A stretch of DNA of 7,640 nucleotides from an uncultured Actinomycetes bacterium (GTDB lineage: Bacteria > Actinomycetota > Acidimicrobiia > Acidimicrobiales > Microtrichaceae): positions 1-7,640 of the forward strand of contig CAJBIS010000467.1 of assembly GCA_903953195.1 (NCBI GenBank), in the 5' to 3' direction. The notes beneath the pieces are model-generated. The model ran no database searches, was not told where the DNA came from, and was given only the letters and a program-made list of their open reading frames with translations. The number at the start of each line of letters is the position of its first letter. The stretch's first letter is position 1. A program made the translations under genes and the position numbers. Positions 1 through 5,780 of this stretch are shown here, piece after piece.

Positions 1-705
1 ACGCCGCTGTTCAGCCCCGACGAGGACTGGCCCGACCCGTGGGTCGCCATCGGTGCGATGTCGTCGGTGACGAGCACGCTGCGATTCCTCACCAACGTGT
101 ACGTGCTCCCACTGCGCAACCCGTTCGTCGTCGCCAAGGCGGTCGGCACGGCCGCGTACCTGTCGCAGGGACGCGTCGGCCTGGGGATCGGCGCGGGCTG
201 GATGGCCGAGGAGTTCGAGCTGCTCGAGCAGCCGTTCGCCCGTCGAGGCAAGCGCATGGACGAGATGCTCGAGGTGATTCGCGCGCTGTGGGCCGGAGGC
301 ATGGTCGAGTACCACGGCGAGTTCTACGACTTCGACCCGGTTGAGATGCGGCCTGCGCCGCCGGCCGCCGTGCCGATCTACGTCGGTGGCCACTCCGACG
401 CCGCGTTCCGGCGGGCGTCTCGACTCGGCGACGGATGGTTGGGCGTGCACTACCCGGTGGCCGAGCTGATCGAGCACTGCCGCACGCTGCAGCGGGCCCG
501 CGAGGACGCCGGTACCGCGGATCGACCGTTCGAGATCATCGCGTCGCCGCTCGCCATCCCGAACGGCGACCTCATCGAGGAACTCGAGGCCGAGGGAGTC
601 ACGACGATCCTCACCTCGGCGTGGATGGCATCGGGGATCAACGCACCGGAACTCGCTCAGGCCGAGGAGCTCATCGGTACCTATGCCGAACGGTTCATTC
701 GCTGA
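1..705 (+). CDS. LLM-class (luciferase-like) F420-dependent oxidoreductase, 5'-truncated
   Basis: The frame is open from the first base, so the N-terminus lies outside the window; 234 residues are visible, ending at TGA 703-705. The translation looks like the C-terminal two thirds of a bacterial luciferase-like TIM-barrel oxidoreductase. It has TNVYVLPLRNPFVVAKAVGT near residues 31-50, the glycine-rich stretch LGIGAGWMAEEFELL at 61-75, then a helix like RGKRMDEMLEVIRALW, then HGEFYDF, and IYVGGHSDAAFRRASRLGDGW at about 126-146. These are typical of actinobacterial LLM proteins of the F420-dependent type, usually about 280-320 residues. Such enzymes pass hydride between F420H2 (or FMNH2) and an organic substrate; the substrate cannot be read here. 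An internal ATG at 58 is not the real start, because conserved sequence continues upstream of it. The cofactor assignment is inferred from family resemblance. The gene is separated from the next one by a hairpin and is probably its own unit or the end of an upstream operon. Confidence 0.88.
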   Translation, partial: TPLFSPDEDWPDPWVAIGAMSSVTSTLRFLTNVYVLPLRNPFVVAKAVGTAAYLSQGRVGLGIGAGWMAEEFELLEQPFARRGKRMDEMLEVIRALWAGGMVEYHGEFYDFDPVEMRPAPPAAVPIYVGGHSDAAFRRASRLGDGWLGVHYPVAELIEHCRTLQRAREDAGTADRPFEIIASPLAIPNGDLIEELEAEGVTTILTSAWMASGINAPELAQAEELIGTYAERFIR

Positions 706-710
706 ACTGC

Positions 711-731
711 TCGGGACCGCGACGGTCCTGA
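711..731 (+). terminator. Terminator-like hairpin after the LLM gene
   Basis: A 9-bp stem (711-719 with 723-731, including one G-U pair) closes a 3-base CGA loop. Its core is GGACCG paired with CGGTCC. It begins 5 bases after the LLM stop codon. No T-run follows, so it is either a U-tract-less terminator, as often proposed in actinobacteria, or simply an mRNA 3' structure. Confidence 0.45.
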
Positions 732-767
732 CGGCGCGCACTCCGGTCGTTCGGGCAGGATGATGTG

Positions 768-1451
768 GTGAGCGACACGACACGTGACCTCGGTTCGATC
801 GAGGGTCGCGAGGTGCCCGGATCCGGTGGGCCGGTCGGGGCGGGCGAGCACCATCCCGTGGAGCCGCAGTCGTTCAGCGCGCCGGCAGTGGTGCGGGCTC
901 CCGTCGACGCCGCCGTGGCCGAGGCCCGTGAGGCGGCACGCGACATCCGGGACGCGCATCGACGGGGCCCGAAGCCCAACTCCCGGCCCCTCCCGAACTG
1001 GGTGAAGCGACTCGCGTGGGTGCTCGATGACGCGTTCTCGGTGCCGGGGTTCAACGGCCGACGCGTCGGCGTCGACGGCATGCTGACGCTCGTGCCGGTG
1101 GTGGGCGACATGGCCGGGCTGGTGCTGTCGTTCGTCGTGGTGCTCGCCGGCGTCGGCGCCGGCGTGTCGATCCCGACCACCCTGCGAATGTTGTTGAACG
1201 TGGGCTTCGAGTCGCTCGCAGGTCTCGTGCCCTTCGGCGGCGCGCTGTTCGACATGGTGTACAAGGCCAACGATCGAAATGTGAGGCTGATCGAGGCCGA
1301 CCTCGCCGACCGGAAGGGCACCCGTCGCTCGTCGCTCATGGTCATCCTGGGCGTGCTGGTGGTGCTGTTCGTCGGTGCGCTCATGACGGTGGTCGTGCTG
1401 TTCCTCGGCATCGCCCTGCTCGTGTGGTTCATCGGGCGGCTGTTCTCGTGA
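768..1451 (+). CDS. DUF4112-domain membrane protein
   Basis: A 227-residue protein if started at GTG 768; GTG 765, one codon earlier, is possible. AGGA at 757-760 gives 7 bases of spacing to 768, which favours 768. Residues 1-77 are hydrophilic, rich in Pro, Ala and charge, and probably disordered. Residues from about 78 match the DUF4112 pattern: a W/LDD-AFxVPG-xGRRVGVDGMLTLVPVVGD stretch, two hydrophobic segments around a Gly/Val-rich turn, LVPFGGALFDMVYKANDRN, then a charged LIEADLADR segment. Residues 188-227 form one long hydrophobic stretch that could be one or two membrane helices ending near the C-terminus. DUF4112 proteins are small membrane proteins of unknown biochemical role; none can be assigned here. 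The stop codon overlaps the GTG start of the tetR-like gene (GTGA at 1448-1451), so the two are probably co-translated, which makes a sensing or membrane-related link to the regulator conceivable but unproven. Confidence 0.85.
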   Translation: MSDTTRDLGSIEGREVPGSGGPVGAGEHHPVEPQSFSAPAVVRAPVDAAVAEAREAARDIRDAHRRGPKPNSRPLPNWVKRLAWVLDDAFSVPGFNGRRVGVDGMLTLVPVVGDMAGLVLSFVVVLAGVGAGVSIPTTLRMLLNVGFESLAGLVPFGGALFDMVYKANDRNVRLIEADLADRKGTRRSSLMVILGVLVVLFVGALMTVVVLFLGIALLVWFIGRLFS

Positions 1452-2104
1452 CCGGTGGTGCCGACCTCCGGGCCGTCGACGGTCGTGTCCCCGGTCGACG
1501 CGGGCTGGCCACGCGGGCCCGACTGCTCGACCAGACCCGGGAACTCCTCGCGACCACGTCGTACCGCGACCTGAAGGTCGTCGACATCGCCCGCGCTGCG
1601 GGGACGTCGCCGGCGACCTTCTACCAGTACTTCCCCGATGCCGAGTCAGCACTGCTCGCGCTCGCGGACGAACTGGTGGGGGAGGGTCGCGAGCGACTGA
1701 CCCGACCGGTGCGCGAGGCGTCGTGGGACGGTCGGAGCGCCTACGACTCGTGCGAGGCGATCGCTCAGACGTTCCTCGACTTCTGGGACGAACACCGGTC
1801 CTTGCTCGCCGTGATCGATCTGGCGGCCACCGAGGACGACCAGCGATTCCGAGAGATCCGAGTGCGACTCCTCAACTCGTTCACCGAGGTGCTCGTCGAT
1901 GCGATCGACTCGCAACGACGTGCCGGGCGACTGCCGAGCGACCTCGATCCGACGGCCACGGCGTCGGTGCTCGTGGCGATGTTGGCCCAGGTGTCGGGCC
2001 ACCACTACGGCATCGAACGGTACGGCACGACGACCGACGAGATCCGGCGGGCCATGGCCCGACTGCTCTTCTCGGGAATCACCGGTCGCAAGCCACCCGG
2101 CTGA
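1448..2104 (+). CDS. TetR/AcrR-family transcriptional regulator
   Basis: A 218-residue DNA-binding regulator. The chosen start is GTG 1448, which overlaps the previous stop in a GTGA junction. The frame stays open further upstream to GTG 1424, but those codons lie inside the DUF4112 gene and give no conserved sequence. The N-terminal domain is a clear TetR fold: RARLLDQTRELLATTSYRDL (residues 23-42), followed by the helix-turn-helix KVVDIARAAGTSPATFYQYF (43-62) and the usual D..E/SALLALADEL helix. The C-terminal ligand-binding domain (about 80-210) is helical and not diagnostic of a ligand. It lies directly upstream of, and points at, a cluster for acyl-CoA breakdown that carries a perfect palindrome at its promoter. 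The simplest reading is a local repressor relieved by an acyl-CoA or related intermediate. That target and ligand are inferred from position only. No palindrome of the same sequence was seen before the DUF4112 gene, so autoregulation is not evident. Confidence 0.92.
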   Translation: MTGGADLRAVDGRVPGRRGLATRARLLDQTRELLATTSYRDLKVVDIARAAGTSPATFYQYFPDAESALLALADELVGEGRERLTRPVREASWDGRSAYDSCEAIAQTFLDFWDEHRSLLAVIDLAATEDDQRFREIRVRLLNSFTEVLVDAIDSQRRAGRLPSDLDPTATASVLVAMLAQVSGHHYGIERYGTTTDEIRRAMARLLFSGITGRKPPG

Positions 2105-2128
2105 GCCGATTCGGCCTGCCGGCCTGCC

Positions 2129-2152
2129 CGTGCTGAGCCCGCGTTCGGCACG
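2129..2152 (+). terminator. Terminator-like hairpin after the tetR-family gene
   Basis: A 10-bp stem (2129-2138 with 2143-2152; eight Watson-Crick and two G-U pairs) closes a 4-base CCGC loop, 24 bases after the regulator's stop. No T-run follows. It sits between the regulator and the promoter-like region of the catabolic cluster, so it would plausibly separate the two transcription units. Confidence 0.5.
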
Positions 2153-2168
2153 AGGCGGCCTCCCGTCG

Positions 2169-2174
2169 TAGAAT
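2169..2174 (+). promoter_or_regulatory. Candidate -10 element of the catabolic cluster
   Basis: TAGAAT matches the TATAAT consensus at five of six positions and lies 38 bases before the ATG at 2213. The best -35-like match upstream (TCGGCA at 2145-2150) is weak and has an 18-base spacer. The hexamer overlaps the left end of the palindrome at 2172-2192, the arrangement expected when a repressor blocks RNA polymerase. The transcription start would fall near 2181, giving a leader of roughly 30 bases. Confidence 0.45.
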
Positions 2175-2192
2175 CTGACGGTCCGTCAGATT
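2172..2192. promoter_or_regulatory. Perfect 21-bp palindrome, probable TetR-type operator
   Basis: Two 10-base arms, AATCTGACGG and its exact reverse complement, flank a single central T. The symmetry breaks at the next base on each side. Its length and dyad symmetry suit a TetR-family dimer. It overlaps a -10-like hexamer and ends 20 bases before the first gene of the cluster. The TetR-family gene ending at 2104 is the obvious candidate binder, though a regulator encoded elsewhere is possible. Only isolated half sites (CTGACGG at 727-733 and 5738-5744) occur elsewhere in the window. Confidence 0.75.
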
Positions 2193-2212
2193 TCGTCACC
2201 GGGAGGTGGGTC

Positions 2213-3436
2213 ATGGACTTCGAGTTCTCGCCCGATCAGCAGGCGTTCGCCAAAGAGGTGCAGGCGTTCCTCGACGAGCACGACGATCCGGATGTGTTCG
2301 ACGTGACCCGGGAGAACATGGCCCAGATCGTGGACACCCCGAAGCGGCGGGCGTTCATGAAGGAACTGGGCCACAAGGGCTGGCTCGGGATCACCTGGCC
2401 CGAGGAGTACGGCGGCACCGCCGGCGAGGGCGTCTACGAGTACATCCTCAACGAGGCACTCGCCGGCCGCGGCGGCCCGCAGATCGGCAAGGGCGTCGGC
2501 ATCATCGGCAAGACGCTCATCGCCCACGGCTCGGACTTCCTCAAGGACGAGTTCCTCCCGAAGATCCTCGAGAACGATGTCGAGTTCGCCGTCGGTTACT
2601 CGGAGCCGAACGCCGGCTCCGACGCCGCGTCGATGCGCCTGAAGGCGGAGCGCCACACCACCGAGGACGGTCGCACCGGTTGGCTGCTCAACGGGCAGAA
2701 GACCTGGACCACGTCAGCGCACTTCGCCGAGTGGTACTGGCTCGGCACCCGGACCGACCCGGACAACAAGCACATGGGCATCACGCTCATGCTCGTGCCG
2801 CTCGACCAGGAGAACATCACGATCAACGGCCTCTGGACGATCGGCAACGACGAGCGGACCAACGAGGTGTGGCTCGACGACGTGTTCGTCCCCGACGAGT
2901 ACGTCGTGGGTGAGGTCAACAAGGGCTTCGTCTACATCTCGCAGGCGCTCGACCTCGAGCGCTTCACCATGTTCACGTACAGCCCGATCAAGCAGCGTCT
3001 CGACGTGCTGACCGACTACGTGTGCACGGCGGAACGCGACGGTGAGCTGCTGCGTGACGACCCGGTCGTCCGCAGCAAGATGGCGAACCTGCACACCGAG
3101 GCCGAGGTGGCCCGCGTCATGGGTCTCAAGTTCGTGGCCGAGGCGGTCAAGGTGGAGCACGCGGCGAAGGCGGGCAAGGAGTTCCAGCCGCCCACCGTGG
3201 TGGCGTCGGAGTACAAGTTGTTCGCCACCGAGTTCTCGAAGCGGGTGGCGAACGCGTCGATGGACATCGGCGGCGCCGGCGCACAGCTTCGTGTCGGGAC
3301 CGAGGACGCTCCGATGGTCGGTCGCTCGGAGTCGACGTATCGCTACACCGTGATCGACACGATCGGCGGCGGCTCGTCGGAGATCCAGAAGAACATCATC
3401 GCCCGCCGCGGGCTGGGTCTCCCCAAGAACTTCTGA
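2213..3436 (+). CDS. Acyl-CoA dehydrogenase, alpha-type (catalytic) subunit
   Basis: A 407-residue flavoprotein of the acyl-CoA dehydrogenase fold, started at ATG 2213 behind a strong GGGAGG (2201-2206). It oxidises an acyl-CoA to the 2,3-enoyl-CoA, passing electrons to FAD and then probably ETF. In order: N-terminal helical domain (FSPDQQAFAKEVQAFLDEH; GWLGITWPEEYGG near 60-72); beta domain with YSEPNAGSDAA (129-139) and KTWTTSAH (163-170), which contact substrate and flavin; C-terminal helical domain with LDLER, whose Glu249 aligns with the catalytic base of isovaleryl-CoA dehydrogenase; and the end motif IGGGSSEIQKNIIARRGLGLP. At the position used by medium-chain enzymes there is Gly386 instead of Glu. 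The RxQF motif that reaches the neighbouring subunit's FAD is absent; the region reads ERDGELLRDDPVVRSKM. This pattern fits the alpha subunit of an alpha2beta2 enzyme like the mycobacterial steroid FadE pairs, with the partner encoded at 5781-6914. The family call is secure; the substrate is unknown. Confidence 0.93.
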   Translation: MDFEFSPDQQAFAKEVQAFLDEHDDPDVFDVTRENMAQIVDTPKRRAFMKELGHKGWLGITWPEEYGGTAGEGVYEYILNEALAGRGGPQIGKGVGIIGKTLIAHGSDFLKDEFLPKILENDVEFAVGYSEPNAGSDAASMRLKAERHTTEDGRTGWLLNGQKTWTTSAHFAEWYWLGTRTDPDNKHMGITLMLVPLDQENITINGLWTIGNDERTNEVWLDDVFVPDEYVVGEVNKGFVYISQALDLERFTMFTYSPIKQRLDVLTDYVCTAERDGELLRDDPVVRSKMANLHTEAEVARVMGLKFVAEAVKVEHAAKAGKEFQPPTVVASEYKLFATEFSKRVANASMDIGGAGAQLRVGTEDAPMVGRSESTYRYTVIDTIGGGSSEIQKNIIARRGLGLPKNF

Positions 3437-3512
3437 GCGTCCGCCGTGTCCCGTCCGATTCGCTGCTCGTCGTCGCCTCGCGCCGTCGTTGCCCTGGCCT
3501 GCGAGGTCAGCG

Positions 3513-4682
3513 GTGAGTGACTGCGGCGCGCTCTGTGGCGCGAGGGTCCTGGACCTGGCGTCCGTCGGACCGGCGGCCCGGGCGTCGCGGATTCTCGCCG
3601 ACTACGGCGCGGACGTGGTGAAGGTGGGCGCCGTCCCTCGTGCCGGCGCGACGCAGATCATTCCGCCGCACTACGCGTACTCCGGCAATCGGGGGATGCG
3701 TCGTGCGGCGTTCGACCTCAAGTCGGACGACGGTCGCGAGGCGTTCCTGAAGCTCGCCGACCGCGCCGATGTGGTGATCGAGTCGTTCCGGCCGGGCGTG
3801 GCCGCACGTCTGGGGATCGGGCCGGGCGATCTGCTGGCCCGGAACCCGCAGCTCGTCTACTGCTCGACGTCCGGGTTCGGTCAGTACGGGCCGCGGAGCC
3901 AGTGGGCCGGACACGACCTCAACTACCTCGCGGTCGGCGGCTTCCTGGACTGCTCGTCCCGACGTGGCGACGGGCGACCGGCACTCCCCGGTGCCACCGT
4001 TGCCGATATCGCCGCGGGCGGCATGCAGGCGGCGATGTCGATCATGGCGGCGCTCCTCGAGCGGCACCGCACCGGTACCGGGCAGCACCTCGACGTGTCG
4101 ATCGCCGATGGCGTGCTCGCCATGATGAGCCTGTACGCAGATGAGTACCTGGCGACGGGTGTCGAACCCGGTCCGGGGCACTACATCCTCACCGGGCGAT
4201 ACGCCTGCTACGAGATCTACGAGTGCGGCGACGGACGGTTCATCTCCGTCGGAGCGATCGAACCGCAGTTCTGGGCGAACCTGTGCCGGCTGCTCGAGGT
4301 CGAGCAGTGGACCGCGTCGCAGACCGACGACACGGTGCAGGACCAGATCCGTGCCGATCTCGCCGAACGCTTCGCCACCCGAGGTCGTGACGAGTGGGTC
4401 GCGCTGCTCGGCCCGGCCGACTGCTGTGTCGCACCGGTGAACTCCGTCGCCGAGGCGGTGCTCGACGAGCAGTTCGTCGCTCGCAACTCGGTCGTCGATG
4501 CCGAACACCCCCGGGCCGGTGCGTTCCGACAGCTCGCCCCGATCTGGGCGGGTACCGAACCGATCGACGGTGTGGCAGCGATACCGGACGGCGAGCTGAG
4601 CGACGCCGCGGCGCTGCTCACCGAAGCCGGCTGCGAGGGTGACCGCATCAGCACATGGCTGGACGAAGGAGTGATCGCGTGA
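3513..4682 (+). CDS. CaiB/BaiF family protein, probably alpha-methylacyl-CoA racemase-like
   Basis: A 389-residue protein from GTG 3513, chosen because GAGG at 3503-3506 lies 6 bases upstream; the frame is also open from TTG 3489, without a clear ribosome site. The class III CoA-transferase fold is clear: GARVLDLASVGPAARASRILADYGADVVKV at the N-terminus (split here only by family description), NRGMRRAAFDLK, DVVIESFRPG and STSGFGQYGP. Several features favour alpha-methylacyl-CoA racemase over a true CoA-transferase: GHDLNY with His134, VADIAAGG with Asp165, and VGAIEPQFW with Glu250, matching the His/Asp pair and the glutamate region of that enzyme. Such racemases invert the C2 methyl centre of 2-methylacyl-CoAs so that an S-specific dehydrogenase can act. 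The neighbouring dehydrogenase and hydratase subunits suit that role. A CoA-transferase such as a mesaconyl-CoA type remains possible. It lies 76 bases after the first gene and overlaps the next gene by 4 bases. Confidence 0.88.
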   Translation: MSDCGALCGARVLDLASVGPAARASRILADYGADVVKVGAVPRAGATQIIPPHYAYSGNRGMRRAAFDLKSDDGREAFLKLADRADVVIESFRPGVAARLGIGPGDLLARNPQLVYCSTSGFGQYGPRSQWAGHDLNYLAVGGFLDCSSRRGDGRPALPGATVADIAAGGMQAAMSIMAALLERHRTGTGQHLDVSIADGVLAMMSLYADEYLATGVEPGPGHYILTGRYACYEIYECGDGRFISVGAIEPQFWANLCRLLEVEQWTASQTDDTVQDQIRADLAERFATRGRDEWVALLGPADCCVAPVNSVAEAVLDEQFVARNSVVDAEHPRAGAFRQLAPIWAGTEPIDGVAAIPDGELSDAAALLTEAGCEGDRISTWLDEGVIA

Positions 4683-5233
4683 CCGCCGAGACCGAGACCG
4701 CGGAGCACGATCTCCCGGACGACATCGTCGCCCTCATCGATGTGCCGCAGTACGAGCGCGCCGCCACGTTCGATGTCGAACGCGGCTACTCGTACAACAC
4801 CCTCGCTGCCACCCAGAACGGCAACCCGCTGTTCTGGGACGACGAGGTGGCCGACGAGCTCACGAACGGCCCGATTGCCGTGCCGACCACGCTGTCGCTG
4901 TGGATGCGGCCGCACTTCTGGGAGCCCGGCGCCGATGGCGAACAGGTGGCCCTGCAGGTGCACTTCGACCTGAAGGCGCGGTTCGACCTTCCCGAGGCGG
5001 TCATGACCGACAACACGCTGATCCTGCACGAGCCGGTGCGCCCCGGCGACCGCATCAGTCACCGGCAGGTGCTGCGATCGGTCAGCGGGCCGAAGACGAC
5101 CAAGCTCGGTTCGGGCCGGTTCTGGGTGATCGACATCGAGTACCTGAACCAGCGTGACGAACTCGTCGGCGTCGAGTCGTACACCGGGTTCGGCTACCGC
5201 CGAGCCGGCGACACCGGAGGCGACGCGTCGTGA
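4679..5233 (+). CDS. MaoC N-terminal-type (FAS1-like) hot-dog hydratase subunit, lacking the Asp/His pair
   Basis: A 184-residue cytoplasmic protein. GTG 4679 is chosen because AAGGAG at 4666-4671 lies 7 bases upstream and the start overlaps the previous stop as GTGA; a longer frame to 4655 lies inside the racemase-like gene. It matches the N-terminal dehydratase half of MaoC-type enzymes: RGYSYNTLAATQNGNPLFWDD at about 38-55, a helix region with PTTLSLWMRPHFW, then LILHEPVRPGDRISHRQVL and a beta strand ending in VGVESYTGFGYR. Where catalytic hot-dog proteins carry Asp-x4-His, this one has Asn47 and Phe52, so it is unlikely to be active alone. It probably pairs with the following gene product to form a heteromeric enoyl-CoA hydratase, helping to shape a large acyl pocket. 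The pairing is inferred from gene overlap and residue complementarity. Mesaconyl-C4-CoA hydratase-type function is an alternative. Confidence 0.85.
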   Translation: MTAETETAEHDLPDDIVALIDVPQYERAATFDVERGYSYNTLAATQNGNPLFWDDEVADELTNGPIAVPTTLSLWMRPHFWEPGADGEQVALQVHFDLKARFDLPEAVMTDNTLILHEPVRPGDRISHRQVLRSVSGPKTTKLGSGRFWVIDIEYLNQRDELVGVESYTGFGYRRAGDTGGDAS

Positions 5234-5727
5234 CCGCCTCCGCACCCGTGCTGCACCCGACCGTCGCCGTCGACGACACGATCGATGACCTCACCATCGA
5301 GGTGACGCCGACCACCGTCGTGCTCGGCGCACTGGCGAGCCGCGACTGGCGCCCCATGCACCACGACTTCAAGTTCGCCACCGAACGCAACGGCGTCGCC
5401 GACATCTTCCTGAACACGCCCAACCAGGCTGCGTGGTTCGAGCGGTACATCACCGACTGGACCGGACCCCGCGGCCGCATCGGTCGGATGACGTTCCGCA
5501 TGCGCGACTCGGTGTTCCCCGGCGACGCCATGACGTTCTCGGCGACGGTCACCGGTGCCGAGGTGGACGAGACCGGCTGCGGCTGGGTCGACCTCGACGT
5601 CACCCTGCGCGCCGTCGGCCCCGATCGACCGGAACGGGTCTGCTCGACCTGTTCCGCACGAGTGGCGGTCCCGGTGACAGCCGATGACAACCCGTGGTCA
5701 CGCCGCGGTGATGACTGGCGGCCGTGA
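5230..5727 (+). CDS. MaoC-like hot-dog enoyl-CoA hydratase subunit with the Asp/His pair
   Basis: A 165-residue protein starting at GTG 5230 with GGAGG at 5216-5220, overlapping the previous stop as GTGA. It has the MaoC/hydratase-2 pattern SRDWRPMHHD, placing Asp39 and His44 in the Asp-x4-His arrangement used to activate water for addition to a 2-enoyl-CoA. Downstream it shows DIFLNTPNQAAWFERYITDWTG, an unusually bulky central helix region shared by actinobacterial MaoC proteins, then RMRDSVFPGDAMTFSATVTG and a Cys-rich strand (VCSTCSARV). It is a single hot-dog domain, shorter than the double-domain enzymes of about 280-300 residues, as expected for one half of a split pair. With the preceding protein it resembles ChsH1/ChsH2-type or HadA/HadB-type heterodimers. 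The hydratase role is a family inference; the stereochemistry and substrate are not visible. The C-terminal tail (DNPWSRRGDDWRP) is polar and probably flexible. Confidence 0.86.
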   Translation: MTASAPVLHPTVAVDDTIDDLTIEVTPTTVVLGALASRDWRPMHHDFKFATERNGVADIFLNTPNQAAWFERYITDWTGPRGRIGRMTFRMRDSVFPGDAMTFSATVTGAEVDETGCGWVDLDVTLRAVGPDRPERVCSTCSARVAVPVTADDNPWSRRGDDWRP

Positions 5728-5780
5728 GCGATCTCCGCTGACGGCACGCGAACGACGAGATCGAACCGAAAGGAACCACC

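Noticed and set aside
681..1652. A 323-codon open frame on the - strand opposite the DUF4112 and tetR-family genes.
   Set aside because: Same compositional artefact: biased residues, no recognisable domain, and opposite two genes with clear families.
2112..2127. Tandem pair of CGGCCTGC after the tetR-family gene.
   Set aside because: Two copies of an 8-base GC-rich word carry no clear meaning.
5729..5763. Inverted repeat CGATCTC / GAGATCG in the gap before the last dehydrogenase gene.
   Set aside because: Seven-base arms 21 bases apart are easily explained by chance; the CTGACGG between them is only a half site of the upstream palindrome.
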